Notes: generated by a model from the letters alone, not told the origin. 64,000 nt of DNA from WHTK01 sp963711035 (GCA_963711035.1 CAVQCN010000001.1:620001-684000), one strand, 5' to 3'; shown: positions 9,302 to 18,768, counted from the first letter of the stretch. Numbers and translations are program-made.

Positions 9302-10888
9302 GTGCCGAGCGAGCCGATCAACCTGGCCATCTTCAACTCGCTGTTCGCCTCGCTGGCCGAGGAGATGGGCGCGACGCTGGTGCGCTCCAGCCTCTCGCCG
9401 AACATCCGGGAGCGCCGCGACCTCTCCTGCGCCGTCTTCGATGCTGCGGGAGAGATGGTTGCACAAGCGGCTCACATGCCCGTCCACCTCGGATCGATGC
9501 CGGCTTCTGTCGCTGCGGTCCAGGGACTGGCGCCGTTCGCGCCGGGAGACATCGCCATCCTCAACGACCCGTATCTCGGTGGCTCGCATCTGCCGGACGT
9601 GACGATGGTGTCGCCCGTGTTCGGCTCCGGCCGTCGACGGCGCCTGCTCGGCTTCGTCGCCTCACGCGCCCACCAATCCGACATCGGCGGCATCTCGCCC
9701 GGCTCCATGCCCGTGGCGAGCGAGCTGGTGCAGGAAGGCCTCATCATTCCACCGGTCCGTCTCTACACCAGGGGCCGGCTCAACGAAGACGTCCTCGCCC
9801 TGATCCTGCGCAACGTCCGCACCCCGGAAGAGCGTCGCGGCGACTTCGAGGCGCAGGTCGCGGCGCAGCGTACGGGTGAGCGCCGGCTGATGGAGCTCGC
9901 AGAGCACTACGGCGAGGCCGCCATCCGCCGCCGCATGCGAGAACTGCTCGACTACGCCGAACGGCTAATGCGCGCCTCGATCGAGAGGATCCCCGACGGC
10001 ACCTATGAGTTCGAGGACTGGATGGACGGAGACGGCTTCTCCGAAGATCCCATACCGATCCGCGTGAAGCTGACGTCGCAGGGCGGCGGCCTCGAGGCCG
10101 ACTTCAGCGGCTCTTCGCCTGAACGAGCGGGCTCCGTCAATGCGGTACCTGCCGTCACGCGCTCCGCCGTCTACTACACGGCGATCTGCCTGCTGGGCGC
10201 CGGCGCGCCGATTAACGCCGGCTGCTTCCGGCCCATCGCGGTTCAGCTGCCCGACCGCAGCATCGTGTCGCCCAGCCCCGGCAAGGCGGTGTCGGCAGGC
10301 AACGTCGAGACGTCGCAACGCATCGTCGACGCTGTCTTTGGCGCGCTGGCAAAGGCACTGCCAGAGGTCATCCCGGCTGCCAGCAGCGGCACGATGAACA
10401 ACATCACCGTGGGCGGCTACGACTCGTTCCGAGAACGGCCCTTCACGTACTACGAAACGCTCGCCGGTGGCGCGGGAGGCGGCCCGCACCGCGCCGGGCT
10501 GAGCGCCGTCCACACGCACATGACGAACACCCTCAACACGCCGATCGAGAGCATCGAGGCCGCCTACCCGTTGCGCATCACCGAGTACGCCATCCGTGAC
10601 AGCACGGGCGGCCGCGGCCTGCACGAAGGCGGCGACGGGCTGAGACGTATCTACGAATTCCTGGTGCCGGCCAGCGTCACGTTGATGACCGAACGCCGCT
10701 CCTTCCAGCCGTGGGGCCAGGCGGGCGGCAAGCCGGGCGCCGCGGGCGCCAACTCTTACACCAGTGCCGACGGAAAGATGACGCCCCTTCCAGCCAAGAT
10801 CAGCCTGTCGGTGAACCCGGGTGACCGCATCTCCATCGAGACGCCAGGAGGCGGAGGCTGGGGCTCACGTGAGCCTCACCCGCGCTAG
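9302..10888 (+). CDS. hyuB: Hydantoinase/oxoprolinase subunit B
   Basis: A 528-residue HyuB/oxoprolinase B-type subunit that forms a heteromeric ATP-dependent amidohydrolase (or carboxylase) with HyuA. Family blocks: ATLVRSSLSPNIRERRDLSCAVFD near the N-terminus, the NDPYLGGSHLPDVTMVSPVF metal-site region near residue 85, AGNVETSQRIVD near 340 and GGGGWG at the C-terminus. GTG at 9302 is preferred because AGGAG (in the end of hyuA) sits 7 bases upstream; an upstream ATG would overlap hyuA by 46 bases. Its 3' end overlaps the convergent hydrolase gene by 4 bases. Substrate could be a hydantoin, 5-oxoproline or N-methyl lactam. Confidence 0.9.
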   Translation: MPSEPINLAIFNSLFASLAEEMGATLVRSSLSPNIRERRDLSCAVFDAAGEMVAQAAHMPVHLGSMPASVAAVQGLAPFAPGDIAILNDPYLGGSHLPDVTMVSPVFGSGRRRRLLGFVASRAHQSDIGGISPGSMPVASELVQEGLIIPPVRLYTRGRLNEDVLALILRNVRTPEERRGDFEAQVAAQRTGERRLMELAEHYGEAAIRRRMRELLDYAERLMRASIERIPDGTYEFEDWMDGDGFSEDPIPIRVKLTSQGGGLEADFSGSSPERAGSVNAVPAVTRSAVYYTAICLLGAGAPINAGCFRPIAVQLPDRSIVSPSPGKAVSAGNVETSQRIVDAVFGALAKALPEVIPAASSGTMNNITVGGYDSFRERPFTYYETLAGGAGGGPHRAGLSAVHTHMTNTLNTPIESIEAAYPLRITEYAIRDSTGGRGLHEGGDGLRRIYEFLVPASVTLMTERRSFQPWGQAGGKPGAAGANSYTSADGKMTPLPAKISLSVNPGDRISIETPGGGGWGSREPHPR

Positions 10889-11766
10889 TCCGGCTGCTCA
10901 CTCGGACGGCGCTGGGTGAGGGACGATACGAACTCTCTGATCGAGCCTTCAAACAGTTCCGGGTGCTCCATTGGGCCCGAATGCGTGGATCGCGGCTGAG
11001 TCTTCACGCTCACGTCGAGGAACAAGCCCCTCAACGCTCCAACCGGATCCTCACCCGGAGTGATCCGTCCTCCGTCTTCGCCGTACACGGCAAGCACAGG
11101 AACCGGGCATGCGCGCACCTCGTGCCACGCCGTCAGGTCGAACATCGCCCGGTACATCTCGGCCTCGACCGTGGTCGGACTGGCGAGACCGATACCGCCA
11201 TCGAGCAACTCGACGGAACAATGTTCGACGTACGCCCGCAGATACTCGTCCTGCCAGTCCTTGAAGGCGCCGCGGCCTTTGAAGTGGTCATACATTGCCT
11301 CGCCGTCAGGGAACGTGTCCCGACGTCTCAGGGCTCTGGCAGAAAGAGCCGCGACACGCTCCTCCGGACTCTCACTGTGCCACAGGTGGAGCGGCACGTT
11401 GGGTTCGTAGGCTACGACGCCACGCACCCGTTCCGGCCGTGCCGCAGCCGCAAGCAGCGATGCACCGCCTCCGCGAGAGTGGGCAACCACAAGCAGATCC
11501 CGCAGATCGAGAGCGTCGATAAGCCCGACGAGGTCATCGCGCAGCGCAGCCCAGCCGTAGGAGTCTCCTCGATCGGAGAGTCCGTGACCACGCAGGTCAA
11601 CCGCGATAACCGAGTAGTCCGGAGCCAGGCGCTCGGCAAGCGGAGCGTAGACGCCGCCGCAATGCGTGTTGCCGTGAACGATGAGTACAGGAGAGCCTAT
11701 GGACTCCCACTGCAGATAGTGGAGACGAATTTCGTTGGCCTGGACAAAGTGACTCGTGAAGCTCAT
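10885..11766 (-). CDS. Alpha/beta hydrolase
   Basis: A 293-residue alpha/beta-hydrolase. The oxyanion-hole segment VLIVHGNTHCGG and DLRGHGLSDRG are near residues 27-65. The nucleophile elbow is AHSRGG near residue 96, with Ala in place of the first Gly of GxSxG. A late Asp (VYGEDGGRI) and a His in HSGPMEHPE complete a plausible triad. No signal sequence; cytoplasmic. It converges on hyuB with a 4-base overlap and belongs to a minus-strand run with the methyltransferase. Substrate unknown; epoxide hydrolase, haloalkane dehalogenase or esterase branches are all possible. Confidence 0.85.
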   Translation of the reverse strand: MSFTSHFVQANEIRLHYLQWESIGSPVLIVHGNTHCGGVYAPLAERLAPDYSVIAVDLRGHGLSDRGDSYGWAALRDDLVGLIDALDLRDLLVVAHSRGGGASLLAAAARPERVRGVVAYEPNVPLHLWHSESPEERVAALSARALRRRDTFPDGEAMYDHFKGRGAFKDWQDEYLRAYVEHCSVELLDGGIGLASPTTVEAEMYRAMFDLTAWHEVRACPVPVLAVYGEDGGRITPGEDPVGALRGLFLDVSVKTQPRSTHSGPMEHPELFEGSIREFVSSLTQRRPSEQPD

Positions 11767-11856
11767 TGGGCAGATAGTACGACCAGCGAGCGTCTCCGAA
11801 ACAGCTCTACCATGAGCAATGGAAGAGCTCAGGCACCATCTGGACCGTCAACGATC

Positions 11857-12516
11857 TCATCGGGACGACTCGGGGCGGCGCGCGATCCAGACCATCTCGC
11901 TGCTCGACGGGGTGAGCGGCTGGTTATCGAACCCGCCTCGGGCAGCCTCAATCTCGAAGCCGCCGCGCGTAAGCAAGGCCTCCATCTCATCCCGGGTCAC
12001 GGACCGGACGCGCAGCGTTCGGTAGATGGTCGATACCTTCGGCGCGCCGGCTCTGGGCGCCGAGGCCGGCGCCAGCACGTTGAGTGCGAAGCGTCCGCCT
12101 GGCAGCAGGTGGTCATAGACACAGCGCAAACACGCGAGCTGGCCCGCTTCCGTCAAGAGGTGAAGGAAAGACCGGAACGGGATGATCACCAGCCCGAAGC
12201 GCTGGTCGAGAGAGAAGCTCGCCATGTCGGCGGTGATCCAGCGGACGCGAACGCCGGCGGCGGCCGCCTTGCGCCGTGCCACGTCCAGCATTGGCGGCGC
12301 GTCGTCCAGGCCCACCACATCGATGCCGGCCTGCGCGATGGGAATGGTCACGCGACCAGTACCACAGCCGAGCTCCAGGACTGACTGGTCCTTTTCCGCG
12401 GTCTCACGCGCGAGTCGCAGATAGAACGGGACGTCACCCATGGCGTCAGCGGCTCGGCCCAGATCGTAGTCATAGGCCTCGGCGTTGCTTCGCTTCAGGT
12501 AGAAGTCGTCAGGCAT
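11857..12516 (-). CDS. Class I SAM-dependent methyltransferase
   Basis: A 219-residue methyltransferase of the methyltransferase-25/11 type. The SAM-binding glycine loop VLELGCGTGRVTIPIA lies near residue 45, followed by the acidic GLDDAPPMLDVA (ribose-contacting Asp) and ITADMASFSL, the usual post-motif II segment. The N-terminus has several Tyr residues (DDFYLKRSNAEAYDYDL), as in small-molecule methyltransferases. Start ATG at 12516; no strong Shine-Dalgarno. It is 90 bases downstream of the hydrolase start on the same strand. The methyl acceptor cannot be inferred. Confidence 0.85.
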   Translation of the reverse strand: MPDDFYLKRSNAEAYDYDLGRAADAMGDVPFYLRLARETAEKDQSVLELGCGTGRVTIPIAQAGIDVVGLDDAPPMLDVARRKAAAAGVRVRWITADMASFSLDQRFGLVIIPFRSFLHLLTEAGQLACLRCVYDHLLPGGRFALNVLAPASAPRAGAPKVSTIYRTLRVRSVTRDEMEALLTRGGFEIEAARGGFDNQPLTPSSSEMVWIARRPESSR

Positions 12517-12580
12517 GAGATTGGTCCAGACGCTACCTCCCGGTCAGGCCGGACAACCACGGCCTCGCCGGGCCGATTCT

Positions 12581-13090
12581 TCAACGGATGCCTGAGTCAA
12601 GGGTCATTTCAACCTGGACCAGCTCGCTTGGAGTCACGGTGACTTGCCGCTGAATTGGTACTGGAAGCGGACCTGTCGTCACGGTAACGAGATTGTATTC
12701 TCCTGGCGGCAGGAGAATCGTGAATCGGCCCTGATCGTCGGTTGGAGAACGCGCAACCTCGACGCCGGCCCGGGTTTGCGCGACCACGATGCCCTGCCAC
12801 GGCTGGTCCGGGCAGGGCGAATCGACACGCTGAACCGGGCAGGTCGGGCCGATCAGGACAGTACCTTCCACCCCAGTGACGTTATCCGGAGTGGGCGAGA
12901 CGGGCGCTGGCGTGGACGTAGGGGAAGCGGTGGGCGTCGCAGTCGCGTCGAAGCGCGTGGTCGATGTCGCTTGAGGCGACGACTCAGGCGGCGTGCTCCT
13001 CGGAGTCGACGTCGTGGGCGTCGGCTCGACGCGACCACCGCCACATCCGGTCAGTATCAAGACAAAGGCCACCACCAAGAGACTGCGCAT
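12581..13090 (-). CDS. Lipoprotein with carboxypeptidase-regulatory-like domain
   Basis: A predicted lipoprotein of 169 residues. The start at 13090 gives MRSLLVVAFVLILTGC with a clear lipobox ending at Cys16; a longer frame adds 15 residues before this and is less likely. Residues about 20-75 form a Pro/Thr/Ser linker. The C-terminal 80 residues (GVEGTVLIGPTCPVQ, then GRFTILLPPGEYNLVTVTTG) resemble a CarboxypepD_reg/CnaB-like beta-sandwich often found on secreted proteins. The function is probably structural or ligand-binding on the outer face of the membrane. No operon partner is obvious. Confidence 0.7.
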   Translation of the reverse strand: MRSLLVVAFVLILTGCGGGRVEPTPTTSTPRSTPPESSPQATSTTRFDATATPTASPTSTPAPVSPTPDNVTGVEGTVLIGPTCPVQRVDSPCPDQPWQGIVVAQTRAGVEVARSPTDDQGRFTILLPPGEYNLVTVTTGPLPVPIQRQVTVTPSELVQVEMTLDSGIR

Positions 13091-13165
13091 CGTTACTCGT
13101 ACCAGACGTCTTTTCCCGATGAACGGTTCCCACATTAAAAGGCGGTCCTGCAGCGCGTCGGCCGG

Positions 13166-13954
13166 TCAGCGGCCGTGAAACTCGGGCGGGCGCTTCTCCA
13201 TGAAGGCGGTGGCGGCCTCTCGGAAGTCGTCTGTGAGGTGGAGCTTCAACGGCCCGCTGTAGAGCTGCGCGGCGCGGCCCATCTCCTGCTTGTACCACCG
13301 GATCGTGCGCACGACGGAGCGTACGGCAAGCGGCGGGTTCTGCATGATCTCGCCGGCCAGCGCCTCCGCCGCACTGACGAGCTCGTCCGGCGGCACGACG
13401 CGGTTGATCAGGCCGTGCTCCATCGCTTCTTCAGCGGTGAACTCTCGCGCCGTCAGGGCAATCTCGTTGGCCCAGCGCGTGCCGGCATAGAACCACGCCG
13501 AGGCCCACAGGTTGGCGCCCGAGAGGCCGCGGCGAATCTCCGTGAGCTGGATCTTGGTCCCTTCCGCCGCCACGATGACGTCGCACTGGTTGGCGACGAG
13601 CGCCCAGCCCGCGCCGTAGGCATAGCCGTGGATCGCCGCAATGACGGGCTTCCAGTTCACGGTCGACGAGAGGCCAGCGCCCTGCGCGTTGCGGCCGGAG
13701 GGGCCGCCCAGCCGCTCGAGCTCCTCACGCGGCCGCAGCTGGCGCTGGCGCACGTCGGCGCCGGAGCAGAAGGCGCGGCCGTTGCCCTTGAGGATGGCGA
13801 CGTGCGCCTCCGGGTCGGCGTCGAACTCGAACCAGGCGTCGTTGAGCTCCTCCGCCATCTTGTCGTTATAGGCATTGAGGATGTGCGGTCGATTGAGCGT
13901 GACGTAGACAATCCTGTCCTTCTTCTCATACTCGATGAACTCATAGCCCGGCAC
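13166..13954 (-). CDS. Enoyl-CoA hydratase/isomerase family protein
   Basis: A 262-residue crotonase-fold protein. The first oxyanion-hole segment GNGRAFCSGADV lies near residue 58 and the second in GYAYGAGWALVA near residue 110. Of the two catalytic glutamates of classical hydratases, the first is replaced by Ala in GAGWAL while the second is present in LTEIRRG near residue 137. It may therefore be an isomerase or other crotonase activity. The GTG start is supported by AGGAG 8 bases upstream. It is divergent from the second crotonase gene at 14205, with a 250-base gap that probably holds promoters for both. Confidence 0.88.
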   Translation of the reverse strand: MPGYEFIEYEKKDRIVYVTLNRPHILNAYNDKMAEELNDAWFEFDADPEAHVAILKGNGRAFCSGADVRQRQLRPREELERLGGPSGRNAQGAGLSSTVNWKPVIAAIHGYAYGAGWALVANQCDVIVAAEGTKIQLTEIRRGLSGANLWASAWFYAGTRWANEIALTAREFTAEEAMEHGLINRVVPPDELVSAAEALAGEIMQNPPLAVRSVVRTIRWYKQEMGRAAQLYSGPLKLHLTDDFREAATAFMEKRPPEFHGR

Positions 13955-14204
13955 CAGTTCTCTCCTCTCGCACCAGCTTCGGTGGCCTGGCTGGCACTCT
14001 CATGCGGGCGCCTCGGAGCGGCGCACACGTAGTTTCCGTCGGGAACCGCGTCGAGGCAAAGGCGTACTCGTCCACGGGGGGGCTGGAGGCGAGTAGACTT
14101 GACGGCGGCCCAACCGGTGCCTAGCATGCCGAACCGAACCGAGGCCTCGCGCCGCCTCGGCCGCCGACGAGGCGCGGGCGAACGCCCAAGATCGGAGACC
14201 AGCC

Positions 14205-14993
14205 TTGCCTTATGAGACCATCCTGTACGAGAAGCGCGACCGCATTGGCATCGTCACGCTGAACAAGCCCGAGTACCTCAACGGCATCGCACCGGGCATG
14301 GGGCAGGAGATCACGGACGTCTTCCACGAGATGGGCCGCGACGACGACGTCCTCGTTACCGTCTTCACCGGTGCCGGCCGCGCCTTCTCTTCCGGCGCCT
14401 TCGTGCGCGATCCCAATACGCACAACCTGACCGACGCCGGCCAGGCGGTCGGCATCGGGCGCGGAGGCACGGGCGGCTGGGGCGCCGAGGCGATGGACGA
14501 GTACAGGAAGCCGCTCATCGCAGCCGTTAACGGCGCCGCGTACGGCGCCGGCTTCAACATGGCGCTGCTGGCTGACATCATCATCGCCTCGACCGCCGCC
14601 AAGTTCTGCTTCCCCATGAGCAACCTCGGCATCATGCCCGCCGTGAGCGGCGGCCCGCGCCTTACGCTGCGCGTGGGCCTCTCCAAGGCACTCGAGATGG
14701 CGATCATGGCCCATCCCATCGACGGCGAGGAGGCCTATCGCATCGGCCTCGTCAACAAGGTCGTGGCGCCGGAAGAGCTCATGGACGAGGCCATGAAGTG
14801 GGCCTACGAGGTCACGAAGCTGGCGCCGATGTCGACCCGCCTGGCGAAGGAAGACATCCGCGAGAGCTGGCTGCACCACATCAACCCGTACGCGAACGCC
14901 CTGCGCTTCCGGCTCACGATGCTGTCCGAGGACCGCGAGGAGGGGCATCGCGCCTGGCGCGAGAAGCGGCCCCCGGTCTTCAAAGGCCGCTAG
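14205..14993 (+). CDS. Crotonase-fold protein lacking both catalytic Glu
   Basis: A 262-residue enoyl-CoA hydratase/isomerase family member and the first gene of a plus-strand acyl-CoA cluster. CoA-binding segments are conserved: GAGRAFSSGAF near residue 60 and AAYGAGFNMALLADI near residue 110. Both positions that carry the catalytic Glu in classical hydratases differ: Asn in GAGFNMA and Met in FCFPMSNLGIMP. Water addition by the usual mechanism is thus unlikely. TTG start at 14205 preceded by GGAG. A short repeated element begins at its TAG stop. A downstream acyl-CoA dehydrogenase follows after 127 bases. Confidence 0.85.
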   Translation: MPYETILYEKRDRIGIVTLNKPEYLNGIAPGMGQEITDVFHEMGRDDDVLVTVFTGAGRAFSSGAFVRDPNTHNLTDAGQAVGIGRGGTGGWGAEAMDEYRKPLIAAVNGAAYGAGFNMALLADIIIASTAAKFCFPMSNLGIMPAVSGGPRLTLRVGLSKALEMAIMAHPIDGEEAYRIGLVNKVVAPEELMDEAMKWAYEVTKLAPMSTRLAKEDIRESWLHHINPYANALRFRLTMLSEDREEGHRAWREKRPPVFKGR

Positions 14994-15018
14994 GGGATTG
15001 GCATCCCGCGCAGTGCCG
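14991..15018 (+). repeat. TAG-embedded repeat element, copy 1
   Basis: Begins with the TAG stop of the upstream gene and reads TAGGGGATTGGCATCCC followed by CGCGCAGTGCCG. It is a close variant of the copies at 37267 and 44480-44505 (minus). GGGAT and ATCCC can pair as a small hairpin. The function is unknown. Confidence 0.5.
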
Positions 15019-15120
15019 CGCGAAGGACAGGTATCCAGCGCTGCGTGGAGATTGAACCGGCCATCGTGGTGCAGCAGACCGGCGGTCTCCTAGAGCGGGC
15101 TAACGAGAAACGAGGCTAGA

Positions 15121-16296
15121 TTGGACTTTCGATTCGCGCCTGAGGACGAAGCCTTTCGCGAGGAGGTGCGCGCCTTCATCAGGAAGGAGCTGCCGGAAGG
15201 CTGGGACGACGTCGAGGACGTGCGCGAGTCGGCCGAGCTCTACGAAGCGCAGGAAGCGTTCAAGAAGAAGCTCGCGGCCAAGGGCTGGTTCGCGATGGCC
15301 TGGCCGAAGGAGTACGGCGGCCAGTCCGCGTCGATCTTCCAGCAGATGATCTTCTCGGAGGTCACCGCGTATTTCGGAGCGCCGGCCGGCGGTCAGGGCG
15401 TCGCCTGGGTCGGGCCCGCCATCCTGCTCTACGGCTCCGAGGAGCAAAAGCAGTACTACCTGCCCAAGATCACCAGCGCCGAGATCGACTTCTGCACGCT
15501 GTACACGGAGCCGGACGCCGGCTCCGACCTCGCCTCGCTGCAGGCGAGTGCAGTGCGCGACGGCGACGACTACGTGATCAACGGCCATAAGGTGTTCAAC
15601 GGCAATGCCGACCTGGCCGACTACGGCTGGCTCGCCGCCCGCACCGATCCGGAGGCGCCAAAACACCGCGGCATCTCCCTGTTCATCGTCGACATGAAGA
15701 CGCCCGGCATCACGGTCAGCCCCATGCGCACGATGGCCGACACCGACTTCCTGCAGGAGGTCAGGTTCGAGAACGCCCGCATTCCCGCCGCCAACCTGGT
15801 CGGCGAGGAAAACCGGGGCTGGTACCAGATGGCGGTCTCGCTCGACTTCGAGCGCTCCGGCGCCGGCCGCGTCAGCCGCGCCCAGCGCGTACTCGAGGAG
15901 ATGGTCGAGTACGCGAAGACGACGTTGCGGGACGGCAAGCCACTCTCGAAAGACCCCGCCGTGCGCTCGAAGCTTGCGCAGCTCGCGATCGAGATCGAAG
16001 TGGCGCGCTATCTCTCGTACCGTGTGGCCTCACTCCAGGGCCAGGGCAAGTCGTTCAACTACGAAGCGTCGATCGCCAAGGTCTACGGCACCGAGCTGTC
16101 GCTGCGCGTGCAGGACGTCGCGTTGGAGCTGATGGGGCTCTACGGCCAGCTGCGCAAAGGCGCGCCGCATGCGCCGTTCAACGGCCGCTACGCCTTCGAG
16201 TCGCTGAACGCGTGGGGCAACATGTTCGGCGCCGGCACCTCCGAGATCCAGCGCACGATCATCGCGACCCGCGGCCTGGGCCTGCCGCGCGACTAG
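15121..16296 (+). CDS. Acyl-CoA dehydrogenase (large type)
   Basis: A 391-residue FAD-dependent acyl-CoA dehydrogenase. It shows the N-terminal FRFAPEDEAFREEVRAFI helix, WPKEYGGQ near residue 60, the FAD/substrate loop LYTEPDAGSDLASLQ near residue 126, and the C-terminal FGAGTSEIQRTIIATRGLGLPRD signature. The TTG start is supported by GAGG just upstream. It is likely co-transcribed with the CoA-transferase pair and a second, shorter acyl-CoA dehydrogenase. Such paired dehydrogenases form heterotetramers in actinobacterial steroid degradation; the same arrangement here is an inference. Confidence 0.9.
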   Translation: MDFRFAPEDEAFREEVRAFIRKELPEGWDDVEDVRESAELYEAQEAFKKKLAAKGWFAMAWPKEYGGQSASIFQQMIFSEVTAYFGAPAGGQGVAWVGPAILLYGSEEQKQYYLPKITSAEIDFCTLYTEPDAGSDLASLQASAVRDGDDYVINGHKVFNGNADLADYGWLAARTDPEAPKHRGISLFIVDMKTPGITVSPMRTMADTDFLQEVRFENARIPAANLVGEENRGWYQMAVSLDFERSGAGRVSRAQRVLEEMVEYAKTTLRDGKPLSKDPAVRSKLAQLAIEIEVARYLSYRVASLQGQGKSFNYEASIAKVYGTELSLRVQDVALELMGLYGQLRKGAPHAPFNGRYAFESLNAWGNMFGAGTSEIQRTIIATRGLGLPRD

Positions 16297-16309
16297 GGAG
16301 GAAGCAGTC

Positions 16310-17509
16310 ATGCCCGAAGGAGCATTGGACGGCCTGCGGGTGCTGGAGCTGAACCGCTTCGCTGCGGCGCCATACTGTGGCAAGTTCCTCGCCAGTTGCG
16401 GTGCAGAGGTGATCAAAGTCGAGCCGCCCGACGGCGACCCGATTCGCAGGCAGGGCCCCTTCAAGGACGACGTCCCCAACCCCGAGACCGGCGCGACGTT
16501 CCTCTTCCTCAACACGGGCAAGAAGAGCGTTACGCTCGACCCTACTGCGCCGACGGGCAGAGACATCCTCGTCGATCTGCTGTCGAAGGCGGACGTGCTG
16601 CTGACGGACTGGGAGCCCGCCCTGCTGGACCGCTACGGCCTCGACTACGCAACGCTGGAGCAGATCAACCCGCGCCTGATCCTGACCTCGATCTCGTTTT
16701 TCGGTCAGACCGGACCCTACCGCGACTTCGTCGCCAACGAGCTCGTGGGGCAGGCGTTGGGCGGCTACCTTTACATCACGGGGCACCCCGGCCAGCCGCC
16801 GGTGAAGATCTGCGGCAACGTCGGCCAATACCAGGGCGGCCTGCACGGCGCCGTCGGTACGATGACAGCCATCCTGCAGCGCGATATCGACGACCGCGGC
16901 CAGCTCGTCGACGTCTCGATCACGGAGGCGCTGGCCTTCGAGACGACGTCGGTGACGCGCTGGCTGAATACCGGCAACGTCATGCCTCGTGACGGCAACC
17001 GGCTGGCGCGCGGCAACGCGACGGGCCTGTACCCGGCGACTGTGCTGCCCTGCAAGGACGGCTGGGTCCACGTCCACGAGGGCCACGGCCGCTCCGACAT
17101 GCTGGCGCTGCTCATGGAAGAGCCGCGCATCGTCGCGCCGGAAGTGATGGCGGAGCCGTACGGTCACGCCGACCTGATCGACGAGCTCTGCGCGCCCTGG
17201 CTGAGCCAGCACGACAAGTTCGAGGTCGTCGAGCGGGCGCAGGAGCTGCGACTGCCCTTCGCCGAAGTGCTGGACATCCCGGAGGTAATGCAAGACGAGC
17301 AACACGCAGCGCGCGGCTACATCGCCGAGGTCGATCATCCCGTCGCAGGCCTCCATCGCCAGCCCGGTTTCCTCTTTCAGGCCAGCGAGACGCCGTGGCA
17401 GACGTCCCGGGCGCCGTTGCTCGGCGAGCACAACGCCTCCATCTACGCAGACCTGCTCGGCTACGACGCCGATGACCTACGCGTGCTGCGTGAACGGAAC
17501 GTCATCTAG
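16310..17509 (+). CDS. CaiB/BaiF CoA-transferase, Asp replaced by Gln
   Basis: A 399-residue family III CoA-transferase. Typical blocks: GLRVLELNRFAAAPYCGKFLA with GAEVIKVEPPDGDPIR at the N-terminus, NTGKKSVTLD near residue 68 and GQLVDVSITEALAFE near residue 200. The segment aligned with the catalytic Asp of formyl-CoA transferase (G-D-S-N-T-G) reads G-Q-Y-Q-G-G, so the acyl-anhydride-forming Asp is Gln. The next gene is a second family member that keeps the Asp, suggesting a heteromeric enzyme in which this is the non-catalytic partner. GGAGG precedes the ATG; 13 bases separate it from the upstream dehydrogenase. Confidence 0.9.
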   Translation: MPEGALDGLRVLELNRFAAAPYCGKFLASCGAEVIKVEPPDGDPIRRQGPFKDDVPNPETGATFLFLNTGKKSVTLDPTAPTGRDILVDLLSKADVLLTDWEPALLDRYGLDYATLEQINPRLILTSISFFGQTGPYRDFVANELVGQALGGYLYITGHPGQPPVKICGNVGQYQGGLHGAVGTMTAILQRDIDDRGQLVDVSITEALAFETTSVTRWLNTGNVMPRDGNRLARGNATGLYPATVLPCKDGWVHVHEGHGRSDMLALLMEEPRIVAPEVMAEPYGHADLIDELCAPWLSQHDKFEVVERAQELRLPFAEVLDIPEVMQDEQHAARGYIAEVDHPVAGLHRQPGFLFQASETPWQTSRAPLLGEHNASIYADLLGYDADDLRVLRERNVI

Positions 17510-17524
17510 GTCAGGGGAGAGGAT

Positions 17525-18767
17525 ATGACGCTACCGTTGGAAGGCATCCGGGTTTGCGACCTGACCATCGTCTTCGCTGGACCGATCTGCACCTCGATCA
17601 TGGCCGACCTCGGCGCCGAAGTGATCAAGATCGAGAACATCAACGCGCGCGGCGCCTCGGCGTCCGGCGTGAGCGGCGCGGCGCGGTCGGGGCTAGCGCG
17701 GCCATACAACCGCGTGCCGAACTTCCACGAACTCAATCGCGGCAAGAAGGGCATCACTCTGAACCTGATGCGTCCCGAAGCCAAAGAGGCCTTCCTGCGT
17801 CTCGTCCGCGTCAGCGACGTTGTGATCGAGAACTTCAGCGCCCGCGTCATGCGCAATTTCGGCCTCGACTACGAAGCGCTGCGCCAGGAGAAACCGGACC
17901 TGATCATGCTCTCGATGCCGGCCATGGGCAGTACCGGCCCTATGGCCAACCGCACCGCCTTCGGCCCCGGCATCGACGCGCTGAGCGGCATGAACCACCT
18001 GACCGGCTTCCCGGAGGGCGCGCCCACCAAGCCGGGCCACGTCCTCGGCGACTTCAACGCCGGCATGTCGGCGGCCTACGCGGTGATGATGGCGCTGCAC
18101 GCGCGCCGGCGCACCGGCAAGGGCCAGCACATCGAGATATCGATGCGCGAGGGGCAGACGTTCCTGATCGGCGAGTATCTGCTGCAGGCCTCGATGAACC
18201 ACAGCTCTCCGATGCGCCAGGGCAACCGCGATTCTTCGATGGCGCCGCACGGCGTCTACCCCTGCCGCGGTGAGGAGCGCTGGCTCGCTCTCGGCGTCGG
18301 CAGCGACGAGGAGTGGCAACGCCTGCGGGCCGTGATGGGCGACCCGGAATGGGCACGAGACGCGCGCTTCGACACGGTGCTCGGCCGGCACGCCCACCAG
18401 GACGAGCTCGACGGGCACATCTCGCGATGGACCAGCGAGCGCGACGCGTTCGAGCTGATGCGCGAGCTGCAGGCGGCGGGCGTGACGGCAGGCGCCGTCG
18501 AAGACGGCCGCACCATCGCGGAAGACGAGCACTTCCGCAGCCGCGACTTCATCCGTCAGGTGCAGACACCCGAAGGAGATCGCCCTGCACCTGACACGGC
18601 CCGGTTTCACGCTGAGCCGCTGCCCCGTCGAGCTGAAGCCTGCGCCCAACTTCGGCGCCGACAACGACGACGTGCTCGGCAACCTGCTGGGCTTCAGCAC
18701 GGAGGAGATACGCCACATGGAAGAAGTGCAGGCGATCAGCCGCGAGCCGGTGGCACAGGAGCATTGA
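17525..18767 (+). CDS. CaiB/BaiF CoA-transferase with Asp, frameshift near end
   Basis: Family III CoA-transferase of about 413 residues once one extra base is removed. It starts IRVCDLTIVFAGPICTSIMADLGAEVIKIE and keeps the catalytic Asp in VLGDFNAGM near residue 180. At about 18571 the frame breaks after VQTP. The correct tail (KEIALHLTRPGFTLS to VAQEH) lies one base over and ends at 18767, one base before the next ATG. The extra base is in a CCC run. The fit of the restored stop to the next gene supports this reading. It is likely the catalytic subunit partnering with the preceding gene. Confidence 0.85.
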
Positions 18768-18768
18768 G

